A DNA stretch of 64,000 bases from Hyaloscypha bicolor E (Eukaryota > Ascomycota > Leotiomycetes > Helotiales > Hyaloscyphaceae). Where the stretch lies: NCBI RefSeq assembly GCF_002865645.1, contig NW_020194619.1, positions 2,082,442-2,146,441 on the forward strand, written 5' to 3'. The notes under the pieces were generated by a model. It was not told the origin of the DNA. It was given only the letters and a program-made list of their open reading frames with translations, and did no database searches. Numbering within the stretch: position 1 is the first letter of the stretch; each line of letters opens with the position of its first letter. This document shows, in pieces, positions 1 through 13,300 of the stretch. A program made the position numbers and the translations under genes.

Positions 1-3000
1 AACTAGAGCTTATTAATAAGCTAGCCGAGATTTATAGAAGGGTCTAAGATTATATATTTATATGTCCGGGAGCCTTAGTAAGAAATAATAATTTTATTAT
101 AAAGAAATTCGGTATTTTATAAATTAGGTATAAAACTATATTATAGTTAATATAGTTTATTAATTAGTAGTTAAATAGTTTTAAAGGTTGTTTTTTCCGG
201 GAATTTAGCTATTATAGAAGCTAATATAATAGTATTTCATATATCTAAATTTTAATATTTAAATTCAGGGCCTTTAAAGAAGTTATAAATATTAATATAA
301 GCTTCTTTATATATATATTAAGAGAACTAGTTACTATAGAAGTAGTCTTGAGCTAGTTCCTTTAGTATAATAGGAAAAGCTTGTATTAGTACCTCTTATA
401 AAAGTTCTATATATTAGTAGATATTAAGGAAAATAGTAAGTTTATAATTAAAATTACTATTAGATTTATTATACTTTTACTTTTTAGTATAAATCTTAGT
501 AACTTCCCTAATAAGTCTTATAATTAAAGGTAATTAGAAAGTATTTAAATATGGTTATAGTAGTAGTAATAGGGCTAGTAGAAGTAATAGGGCTAGTAGA
601 AGTAATAGGGCTAGTAGGAATAATAGAGCTAGTAGGAGTAATAGAGCTAGTAGAAGTAATAGAGCTAGTAGAAGTAATAGAGCTAGTAGAAATATACTAT
701 TTGCTTCTAGAGCTTTTATACTAGTATATAAATCTGGTAGAAATATAGGATATAGAGATAAAGGAAGTAGTAGAAAAGGTAATAGTATAGGAATATTAAA
801 GATAATAGGTTCTAGATACTTGTTCTTTATAAGAGTAATAAAACCTAATAGGATTAGTTTCTTAATAAGGTCTAGTCTAGCTATTAATAGATCCTTATTT
901 ATCTAGATATACTATATATCTTTCTTAATAATAGAAAGCAGGATAGTTATAATAATAAGAATACTAGTATTCTATTATATATATATATACTATTATACTA
1001 AAGGACCTTATATAGATATAGTATCTCCGGGAATTCAAGTTTATTAAAGTTCCTTTAATAAGTAAAGTTCTTAAAGTTATATTTAAATAGCTCCCAAAGA
1101 TTATTATTAACTATTTTATAGAGAATATATTAAAATAGCTTAGTATTTAAGAACTCAGATATCTTATATACTATAGTAATATCTAGATTAATTCTATGTC
1201 TCTATTTCATTACTATTTCCTTGAAATTATTAGTTCCTATAAGAATAGAATAATTGGATTAGATAGATCTAATAAAGGAATTATCTGCTATAATAGGTTC
1301 TACTATTATATATTCTATAGGCTTATACCTAGTTTGAGGTATAGTAATTTATAAGAAGAATAGATTCGTAAAAAGAAAAGTAGTTTATAAGATAGGTAAG
1401 TAGGAATTATTATATTCGAGATAAAATTTTTATTTATAATAAGAAATTTAGGAAGTGAAATTTAAGAAATAAAATATCGAGATTCCGGGAGAACTTAATA
1501 GTTCTGAAACTCAAGAGCCCTAGATATTTAGGTAGTTATAAGGAGAGTGATTTTTTATAAAGAAAGTAGTTTTATAGGAGAGTTAGATAATTAAATAGCT
1601 AACTATTTAGTAGTTAGTAAGAATTAGTATCTTTTCTCCCTATAGAACCGAATTATAGGTAAAGGTAACTATTATTTCCCCTTTTTAATATAGCTTAGTT
1701 GGGCCTTAGTAAGATTAAATATCTTTTTCTTTCTATAGAACCGAATTATAGGTAAAGATAATTAATAGTTATTCCCTCTTTAATATAGAATAATAGCTTT
1801 ACTCCCAAAGAACCGAATCTTAAATAAGTATAGCTTAATTCTTCTTACTATCTAATCTATATATATAAACTAATTAGTATTAGTTTACTAGAAATATATA
1901 GTACTATTATATAATTATGAAATACTATTTATATAAGTTAGTAAAGTTATTATTTAGAAGTAATAATTATAGTATTATAGTATTAATATATAATCCCTAA
2001 ATTTATTAAGCCTAATAGGAACTAGCTACCGGTTGAATTACTAATGAAATACGAGGTTATATAACTATATCCTATATCCTATATCCTATTACCCATGTCT
2101 TATTACCTATATCCCGTATCCTGTATCCCGTAACTATATATATAACTCCTAAAGAAATAGCTATACTAATAGAAAAGAAGTTAAAATAATAGAATTAAGT
2201 AATAATTTAAAATAAGATATTATTTCTTCTAAAACTAATTTATATTTCTTCTAAAAACTAATTATATTTATTTAATATTTATTAAAGTTAACTTTATATA
2301 ATATAAAACTATTTAGTTAGTTAGAACTTTAAAGTAATATTTATATTTATAAAGATAATATTAAAGATTTCGGAAATTATAAGATAATATAAATAGAGTT
2401 TATAGTACTATTATTAAGTTTGAAATAATTAATATTAAAGTTAATATAGAATATAGAAAAATCAAATATTCTAAATTAGTATTAAGAATATAAAATTAAA
2501 GGTATTTTCTTAATTATTTAGATAATATTTAATAATAAGAAATAAATTAATAGTAAGAATTATTAAATTATACTAGCTTTTTAAAGAAGTAACTACTTTC
2601 TAGTAATAAAATAGTATTATAGTTAGAAAATAGGTTTTATATAAAAGAAGTTCTTTTTATATAGAAATAGAAATATATAATATATTAACTAAGTTTTAGT
2701 ATATATTTTAAGTATAGCTATAACTATATAAAAGAAAAGGTAAGTTCTTTAATATAAAATAAGCTAGATATAAAATAGGCTTTAAATAGGCAGATCTAAT
2801 TTATTTAATATCCGAGAGATTTCCAGAATTATATATTATTAAGTACTTTCGGAAATAGCTATTAGATTTAATAAGGCTTCTCTTTTCTCTTATAAAGCTT
2901 TTAATTTAGCTATTCTATCTATATATAACTTCTAATTAGAAAGTTTATTTAGATATTATAAATAAACTTATAATAGTAGTTTAAGTTAAAATCAAGATCT

Positions 3001-6000
3001 ATAAATATTATAATTAAGTTTTAGACTAATATAAGCTATAAGAATAGCTAGTTAAAAAAGCAAGTAAAGCTTTTAAAAGATTTCTAGTTTAGTAAAAAAA
3101 ATATAAAAGGCTTCTTTTCTTCTTTTTTCTTCTTTTCTTTATATATAATTACTATCTATATTATAAGAACTTTCTGGAAAATATTATAATTCAGAATTAA
3201 GAATCTATAAAATAATCTCTTAATTTCTTACTTATTTTTATACTAAAAGAAATACTTTATATTTAATTCCCAAAATCTAGTAATAGAATCTTATATTAAG
3301 AATACTATCTAGTAGTAATAATTAGATAATAGTAAGAAATAAGTAATAGTAAGGCTTATCTAATTTCCAGAATAGTAATTTAATAATAATATTTTCTAAA
3401 GATTATAAATAATAATTAAAAGAAAAAATTAAAAGATATATAAAGAATTAAAAGTAATAAGCTTTATTTCAGGTTAAGAAAAGCTTTTATTATTAGATAC
3501 TTTCTTCTAGTTTTCTATAAAGGAAATATACTTTACTCTTTCTAATTCTAGTAATTCTGGAATATATATAATAATACTAGTAGCTTTCTTAATCTTTTAA
3601 GTACTATTTTACTTATAGTATTTTATAACTACTTTCTTTTCTAGTTCTATATCTATCTTAAAATATTTATTTATAAGTATATACTTATTATTAACTTTAT
3701 TTTTAAGAAAGTATTAAAATCTATTTCTTTTAATAAATTACTTAAGTTAATTTCTAGTATATATTTTTTAAAATATAGTATTATTAAGCTTTTCTAGTAT
3801 ATAGTATTCTTTTAGTTAATCTATATATCTTACTCTATATAGGCTAAGCTAGTAATATAGTAGCTTTATATTTCTTGACTTATTTTAATTTATTAATTTA
3901 ATATTATATATAAGAATTAGATTCTTTTCGGAAATAAGCTTTAAATAAATCTAGTAAATAATATTAAATTATTTTTTTCTTTTTTAGTATTTTCTATTTT
4001 TCTTTATTCTAGCTTCTTTAATATTTTTATTTTTTATTTATATTTGCTTTATATATATTTTTAGAAGTATTTCTCTATTATAAACTTTATTTTATTTAAA
4101 TATTCTCTAGATTAGAAAATATATTTCTATAAATAATATAGCTTCTTTATTATAAACTATATAAAAAGAAATAAATCTAGTTAGTCTATATATAGTAATT
4201 CGGTTAGTAAATAAAATATATAGTAATAAATCTATTTAAGGCTTTTTTCTATCTATTATAAATATAATAAATACTTGAATAATTAGTTAATATTCTCTTT
4301 TAATTATACTATTTTCTTTAAAATTATAAGCCAAAATAATAATTTAATTAATTTCTAGCTTATTAAGTTCTTAAATTACTACTTCTTTAAATTCTAATTT
4401 ACTATTTATTTTAAGCTATCTAAATAAACTATATTTGTAAATAACTTCTTCCTAACTAAACTTAGTAATTTTCTTACTAATTAAATTCTTTAAAGATCTA
4501 GCTTTAATCTATTTTAAGAAGTTATTTCTAGTAATAACTAATAAGTTATATTCTTTATAATCTAGTAGTTTAATTATATTAATTTCAAAGTAATAGAAAA
4601 GAAATATAGCTTTTATTAGATATAGAGCTTTTTTTAATTTTTTTTTACTCTTATATTAATAGACTTTATAAATACTAATATATTTTTATATATAGTTATA
4701 GTAATTTTTCTAGTAATAGTAGCTAGTTACTAAGTAAAAAGTGCTTATCTTTCTAGTATATCTAATCTTATTATATAGCTCTTTAATAATAATTTTCTTT
4801 TATCTTTAATTATTAATAATAAGCTAAGATAAATATACTTTAAATATAACTTTTTATAGTAATTAATCTCTTATACTATAATTTAAAGCTTCTTTACTTA
4901 ACTTTCGAAACTGGCTTTAGATATTTCTTCTAGTCTAGAGAATATTATAAGATATTATATAATATTCTAGTATTATTTAAAATAGCTATTATTTAAGAGA
5001 TCTAGTAAAATAGTTAGGTTATTAAATAAAGTATAAGAGTTAGTATTATTATTTACTATTTTACTAGAAATTATATATAAAAGGCTATAGCCTTTATTAT
5101 ATAACTTCCGGATATTATTATTTTTTAATATTACTAATTTGCTTTCAGATATAGTAATACTTTAATTATTAATCTCTAGTAATTAGATACTACTATCTAA
5201 ATATCTAGTAAAAGTTTTAGAAGTCTAATTCCTTAAAATAATATTATATAACTAAACTAGAACTGCTTTCTTTAATTAAACTTTCTATCTAATAAATACT
5301 ATTCTAATAATATTAAGCTCTATTACTAACTATTTATTAATATTCTTATTATCTTTAGTATTGCCTTTTTACTATAGATATCTTAATAATCTATTAGTAG
5401 TAATATAGTTAATTTCTTTAATGTACTTGACTTTAAAGTTAAATAATTAAATTTATATTAGCTAGTAAATAACTAGTGTTCCAGAAAGATTTATAGCTAC
5501 TTTACTTAGCTATATAATAAGTATATTAGTATCTAGTTCAAGAATATAATATACTTTATATAGCTAGAATTATACTTTCTATAGATATTTTACTAGTTCT
5601 TAATATTCTCTTTTAATAATATTATATTTCTATTTAGTATTATACCAGATTTCAAACTTATATTATATAATTCTCTTTTTCTTTTTATTATTATATTAAC
5701 TAAAAGTTCTATTCTATTTATTTAGACTAGTATTTACTACTAATATAATTATTTTCTAATCTTCTAATAGATTATAATATAACTTATAAAGTATTAAAGT
5801 AGTAATAAGCTTTTTTTAAAGAATTTATATAGCTTACTTTTATTTATTATTTTAGTTCTATATTATATCTTTTCTTATTAAGTAATAAATAGGTTTAGTA
5901 ATAATTATAAAGCCTTTAATTTAAATATAGTAATAAATAATAATTCTAATAAATATCTTGCTTTCTATTATACTATTATAATATTTCTATTTTAAGATCT

Positions 6001-9000
6001 TAATAATTCCTAAACTTAAAAGGCTTTTTCTAAATACTCTATAAATAAAGCTAATAATAACTATATTATTATAATAGAACTATAACTTTTCTCTAATATT
6101 AGCTCTAGCTTATTTAATTCTATTTAAGGTTATATTTAGGTTTTAAAGATATTTGAATATAAAATACTAAATACTAGATAAAATAAGCTATTTATTATAG
6201 TCTATATAAGATCTCTTAATTCTAATATTATTAATAAATAATATAGTAATTTTAGAAAACAGATTCTCTAGAATAGTTATAATAACTTATATAAACTATA
6301 TAATAAAATTAGTAGCTTACTAAAATAGTATAGTTATTTTTAATAGCCCTAGAAATATTATAAATATAGTTAAATCTCTATAATAAATATCTAGTATAAG
6401 TTAATTATATCCGGAAAAGAAATTAATTAAAGAAATATAAGTATATCTAATAAATTTCTCTAAAATCTTATTAGTAAATAAAAATAGGTTAATATCTTAT
6501 AAAGTTACTAAATTTATCTTTATAATAGTATTAATTAGTCTATAAGTTCTAGTAATCTTTTTTATAACTAAAAACTATAGATTTTAGTAAAATCTATTAT
6601 ATTTCTTAAGAATTCTATAATTTAGATATTCTAATAGTATTTTTACTATTACTAGTACTAGAGCTTTAAAATATAAGAAATTCTTTTCTTATTAGGCTTT
6701 ATATTTAATAGTTTTAATTAGAATAAATAGACTAATATTCTTATAAACTTTTTCTATTTCTTTTTAATTAAATATAATAGTATTTTTTTAGTTAATTATT
6801 AATTCTCGAAATATAGCCAGTTTCTTTTCCTAGAGCTAGTTACTAATATCTAATTATTTAAAATATTTCGGAATAAATTATAAATCTTTTAAAATAGCTA
6901 TTATTTTTAGTAAAAAATAATTCTTATATTTTCTAGTATATTTCTATAGATATTTTCTAGCCTTAAATCTTTTAAACTAGTTCGAATATTTACTAGAGCT
7001 TTCTTTAGTTCTATTATTAGTATTTACTAGTTAAATCTTCTTATTCTTTATTTTATATATTTCTATAACTAGAAATAGATTATAGTTATTATATTTTTCT
7101 TTAAAAGCTATAGCTATTTTCTCTAGTATTTTTTTTATCTAATTTCCGGAATTTATAACCTTTCTATTTAGTTTCTTTTTAGTTAGATATAAAGAGTATC
7201 TTTTTATCTAGTATTTTAATATATCTTTCTTAAGCTCCTATATATTTCAGAATTCTTTCTAGTTTTAGGTTCTATATTTCTTAGTTTTAGGTTCTATATT
7301 TCTTTATTATTAGAAAATACTATTCTATTTCTTCTTTAGAAATATCTTTATTTAATACTCTTTTTACTTCTTTTTCTATTAAATCCGGAATTACTCTTAA
7401 TAATACTTTAATTAGAGCCTTTTTTACTTTAGTTTCTCTAAAAATATTATTAATCTTTTAAACTTCTAAATTTAAAATAAAAAAATCTATAGAAAATTCC
7501 GGTATTTTTTTATTTTTTCTAATATTATTACTAGTTATAATATTAAACTCTATTTTTCTTTTTGTCTTTAGTTTTCTATTCTATATTACTTAATTTCTTA
7601 ATTCTGGAAGTTTAGTACTCTTAAACTATTACTTTCTTTTACTTTCTGGTATTCTTTAAAAATAGAATAATTATAATAATATAGATATTTTAGTTATTTC
7701 TAGAATTAATAAATCTTCTATTCTATAAACTATTACTTCTATATATAATATTTATCTTTATTTTTACTAAGAATAATTAATTAAATAGAATTTTTAGAGC
7801 TTCTTTAATTAGAAAGAATATATCTTTATATTTTATTTTATTTATAATCTTAGCTCTAAGCTTTACTATTTCTATAAATCCAAATTTAGTTCTAGTAATA
7901 ATAGATATTTAATAATTTATAGTATTATATATTACTTTACTAATATTTCTAGAAATCTTTTTAGGGAAAATATTAATTTTAGTTCTAGTATTAATTATTT
8001 CTTTATATTTAATATTTTCTTAAAGTTCTTAAAATATAAATTAGAGATATAGAAATTATATAATATATTTATAAGCTAGTAATATTTAAATATTAATACT
8101 ATTATCTTTAAATCAAATAATTCTATTAGTATTAAGTATTAGAGCTAGTATTTCTAATTCTTTAAATATTCTATCTATTATATAGGTTATAGTTACTAGT
8201 TCTATAGATCTTCTAGTCTATTTAACTATATTTAATATAATAGTATTTCTTATTTATAAGATAGTAAGATAGAATGTATTATTTTTAATTTATTAGTTCT
8301 GAAATATAATAGCTATATCTAGTATTTTCAAAATATTAATAAATATTTTTATTTCCTTCTAAGTTTTTAGAAATAGAATAGTTATTTTCTTTAGTAGTTT
8401 TATTAGAATATTATTAACTTCAGAAATCCTATACTTATTATAATTAAAAGTATACTAGATTTCTAATTTATTTTATTTATTTCCAGAACTATTAATATCT
8501 ATATTTTTAGCTAGGCTATTTCCTTATTTATTATTTCTTAAAATAGTATTCTTCTGGCCTCTTATATAGAATAGCTTTTCTTTAGCTCTGGCTTATTTTC
8601 GGAAAACCTTTTTAGCTATTTCTATTTCTTTTTTCTTTCTTTTTAATAAGAAATTAATTATAGTATTAATAGAAATACTATTTATAACTAAATCTTAATA
8701 CTATTTATTAATTCTAGAACCTGAAGTATTAGTAATTCTAATATAATTTCCTTTAAGATAAAGTAGCTATTTAGATTCTCTAGATATAACTTACTTATTT
8801 CTATATATAAATTCTAGTTAATAAGTTCTCTTTTCTTTTTCTTATCTAGTAAACTAGATATTTCCTATTAATTTTTAAATATTTTTAGGTTAAGTATTTA
8901 AGTTATAATTAAATTCTTCTTTTTAGACTTAGAAAATAATTTAGTTAAATTACTAGTATTTACTAGTAAGAAAAAAGAAAATACTTTTTTATTTAGGCTT

Positions 9001-10155
9001 AAATAGCTTTTTATACTATCTTTTATTAAATTAGTAAGTATATTTATAGTTTATAAATTATTCTATTAATAGGTAATAAAACTAAGAAATATAAATATAT
9101 TCTAAATTAATATTATTATTCTTATTTCTATTATAGTACCTATAGTAAATTTATTCTCTTAGTTCTAAATCTATCTTATAGGCTATATTAATTTAAGTAG
9201 TATTTTCTAATTATATTTAAGACTAATTTTCTTTAGAATATAATTATTTAGATCTTCTACTTATTCTAGCTTAACTATTATAGCTACTATAGTATTTTCT
9301 ATAACTTTTACTTTAATTTCTAGTATATTTTTTCTAAAGATCCGAATTATATCTATTAGACTATTAATACTATTATACTTATTATAGTTAGCTAGATTAT
9401 ATAAATAGGCTATAAATATCTTCCCGAATTATAATAGTAGCTATATTAAGTTATTTTTATAGGTTCTTTTAAGTTATAATAATAATAAATAGTTTTTCTA
9501 AACTTTTTACTAGTTAATTAATATTATTTTTTTTGAATTTGCTACTTTTAATAAGTTTTATATAATTAGCTATAGGCTAGATTCTCTTCTTATTTATATT
9601 TATAATAGTTTCAGGAAATATAATAGAAAAGACTAGTAAAGAGTAATTATTTTCTGATTTAAGAATTATATTATAAACTATTATATCTAAGTATTTTTAT
9701 CTAAATCTAGATATATCTAAATTATTAGTAATATTAAAATAATATTTCTTTTCTTTATATTAATAGAATATTACTATCTTCTTATATATTTTATTATATT
9801 TATAAATAGAAATATTTATAGACTTAAAGTTTATATTTTTAAAAATATAATCTTTTACTAGAATAAATAATTCTCTTATAAATTCTTAGTACTAAATAAT
9901 TTTATTTATCTTTTTTTTCTTTAGTAACTTCTTTAATACTTTATTAAATATATTAATATAAGAGTTAAAAGAGATCTCTTTATTCTAGGCTTATATAATA
10001 ATCTAATTAAGAAAGTTATAACTAATTTTAAATATTTTCTAGTTATACTTTCGGAATTCCTTTAGTAAGATCTTAAAGAACTTGGTTTTCTAGTAATCTT
10101 CTAAATTATTAGTATAATACTCTAATATAGCCTTAATATAATTCTTATAAATAGA
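1..10155. mobile_element. RIP-degraded AT-rich transposon remains, unidentified
   Basis: The stretch is overwhelmingly A and T, rich in TA dinucleotides and poor in CA/TG, and stop codons close every frame quickly. That is the signature expected of repeat-induced point mutation in an ascomycete. No intact gene is visible. The same sequence resumes at 17,122 after the Copia insertion, so at least part of it is one older element that was the insertion target. I could not recognise reverse transcriptase, transposase or integrase motifs with certainty on either strand, so the class is left open. A LINE or a second LTR element are both possible. Confidence is high that this is mutated repeat DNA and low for any family. 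Confidence 0.75.
565..690. repeat. 18-bp tandem repeat, seven units
   Basis: Seven consecutive 18-bp units of the form AGTAATAGRGCTAGTAGA run head to tail. The first three have GGG at the sixth to eighth base of the unit; the last four have GAG instead. The length is a multiple of three, so it may once have coded a six-residue repeat: Ser-Asn-Arg-Ala-Ser-Arg on the plus strand, or a Ser/Thr/Pro-rich repeat on the minus strand. It lies inside the AT-rich block and is no longer in an open frame. Confidence 0.85.
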
Positions 10156-10160
10156 AGAGA

Positions 10161-10355
10161 TAATATATATAAAGATTACAAAGTAGAGAGTTGTATTAGA
10201 TAGTAAAAGAGTTTATTAAACTAGCTAGAAAAGAGTTTATTAAACTAGCTAGAAAAGAGTTTAAGTGAAGTATAAAGCTTCAGGAAGTAAGTATATAGAT
10301 CCTGACTAAATAAAGTAATTATACTAGCCCTAATTCAGTAATTCTTACTATAATA
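10161..10355 (-). repeat. Copia LTR (left copy, 3' LTR of the element)
   Basis: The terminal repeat matches 16,946-17,116 except for scattered transitions and one extra 24-bp unit. That unit (containing TTTATTAAACTAGCTAG) is present twice in tandem here and once in the other copy, which fully accounts for the length difference of 24 bp. The duplication must have arisen after insertion or during reverse transcription. Confidence 0.85.
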
Positions 10356-13300
10356 TATCCCCCAGGAAGGCATAATACTATATTCTACCTGTTTTGCCTA
10401 ATTAGAAAACTTTGAAATAGTAAAATTCATTTAATATATGGGTTTTATAGAGTTATATTAATATTCTGATCCGAATAGGCTTAGTATATATTATTTCTCC
10501 AAATTACCGAATTCCAGGAGATTCCTATATAAACCCCCCCTTTTTACTAACTCTAGAGCCTCTAATCAAATACTCTTCTTTAATATTCTTCTAGAGATCC
10601 CTTCCCAAGCTTCTGATTATTATAAATATGGCTTCTATCTCTTTTCGTACTACTATTAAGTTAATTCCGGCTTATAAATTCAAAGTATTTTCAATCCAAA
10701 ATACATTCTTACTTTACCTTTTACTAACTTTGGATAATATCAAATAGCTTACAAGTCTACTATAAGTATAGTTTTTGACTATTAATATAAAGCTCACTTT
10801 TAATAGAATATCGAGGTTTAGATCCCTATAGTATCTTCTAATACTCCTAGTATTCTTTTACTAAAAATAAAGAAGTTTATACTAAAGCCTTATATTTCTT
10901 ATCCTATTTATACTAGTCTCAGAAAGATCTCTTATATAGGTTATTATAAGTTCTCTATACTATTCTAAAGCTCGTTTTGACTTAATATAGTCTTATCTAT
11001 TCTAAAGGGCAAGAGTAATAGTTCTTACTATAATACTATTAGCCAAGGTTCTTATTACTAGAAGTATACTTCTAGTTATTTTTATTTAGCTATTCTAATC
11101 TCTTATATCCCTATTATATAGTTCTTTCTTATAGAACTTCCGATTACTAAAGATACTATAAGCTTCTTTTCTTAATTCTCTTTTATAAATTCTAACTATT
11201 TTAAAGTATTTATCTGCTTTTAGGTATTCTATTTATACTATACTTAAGATTACCAAATCTAATAAAGAGAATAGTAATAAGAGCTCTTCTATTAAGGTTT
11301 AAAAGACTATTAAAAGAAATAAGGAGTAGTCCAATCGAGTAAAGGGCCTTCTATATAAGTTTATTAATACTATAGTAAAGTACTTTTAGATTTCCTGCTA
11401 TTGGCTTTTAAGCTCTATTATTTTAATAGATTTTATAAATAAAAGATATAAATAAAAGCCTCTTTTTATATTATTTAATTGTTTTAATTCTTATTCTAAT
11501 ATTCTAAAGATTTAATAAAGCTCTAAAGTTCTCGAATTTAAATCGGAATAGATTTTTCATAAGTATATTTATAGGTATACTACTTATTTAAAAGTATATA
11601 ACTTGAAATACGCCTTTACTATACTCTGAATATTAATATAATAGAACTTTATAGTAATTCTTTCGTTTTTTCTAATAATTAATCAAATAGTTTATTTATT
11701 ATTATAGAATATAATTTAGAGCTCTCCAAGATCTAAGCTTAGATCCCTAAATAGCCTCTAGAGAGCTATAGTCTCTCTTACTATATAAGTAACTTTATAT
11801 ATTTCTAATTCGGTTAAAGAAGTAGTTATAGAACTCTATTAAACGGCTTTTTATAATATTAAACCTCTAAATAAAAAAATTATATACCTATAACTCAATT
11901 ATTATATATCCAGATTATCTATATATAAAGTATTAGATATAATCTATAGCTATATCTTTCTATATTTCCTATTATACTAAATTACTAGAAACCGGATTCT
12001 AAACAGGTATTAAAGAATCCAATCTATAGCTATAAAGTATTCTGGAATAGGGTTTATTAAGAACTAAGAGAATACTAAAATAGTAAAAGCTATATTCGGC
12101 CTTATTATAATTATAGTATAAAGTAATAATCTAACCTTCTCCTAATATATTTTAATTTAATATAGATAAACTTAATTACTATATTTCTAAAAATCGATTC
12201 CAGATAATAGAATACTAGAATATTTCTTATTTATTACTTTAAACTTCTTAGTAATTTTCTTAATATAGATATTATAAACTAGCTAGAGCTTTTTAGTCTT
12301 CTGATCTCTAATTATATAAATCCCTAGAAACTATTTTATATCCCGTATATTATAAAGCTCGTAAATTATCTTAATTTAAGTAATAATTAATTAAGTATAT
12401 ACTTTATTATTCTTATAATAAAGTACTTAAAAGTCATTTATATAGAAAATAATAAAAACCTTATAATCTATATAAATACAGGATTCTTTATTAAGTCCAG
12501 AGAATCCAATTCTCTTAAGAGTATTTATCTAGTACTTATATTATAGAATAGGAGAGTCTTATAGCTTATATAGAGCTCGATTTACCTCTATTATATATCC
12601 TGGTACCTTAAAACTATCTAGTAGCTTATATACTACTATAGGTCTATTAAAATCTCTTTCCGTATTAATAAATATATTTATAATATTAAATTACTTTATT
12701 TCTAGATTAAAATAAGTTATAATTATACTAACTACTTGAAAAGACCTTATTATAAGTATAGTAATATATATAGATAGGAATAATACCTTCTCTTAGAGAT
12801 TTCTATAAACTACTAGCCTTAAGTAATATCGAGTAATATATTTATCGGAATCGATTTTATATATAAATACCTATTTTAAAGGAATTAGAGATATATTTAC
12901 TTTATTACTAGAAATAATCCTTTAGTAATTTCAAACTTTAAAGTTATTAATCTCTAGTTTAGTATCCGATTTGAAATACTTCCTAGCTAGATACTTCTCT
13001 AGATTATTCTATATCTTTAGAGCCTTTAAAAGATTATTAATATGAATTTTTCTTATTATTATATTATCCGGAATATTCTATTCTAGATATATTTTTAATT
13101 AAACTACTATTATAATTATAGTATATATAGTCTTATAATCGAATTCCTTCTTATAATTCTCTAGCTAATTAGGCTAGAGAGATCCTAAAAGAGACTCTAA
13201 ATAGTTAATCTAATTTGATCTATCTATTATTTATAGTAGTATATTTACTATAATAATTATACTACTACTAGTTCTACCTGGATCTCTATTCTAATTATTT

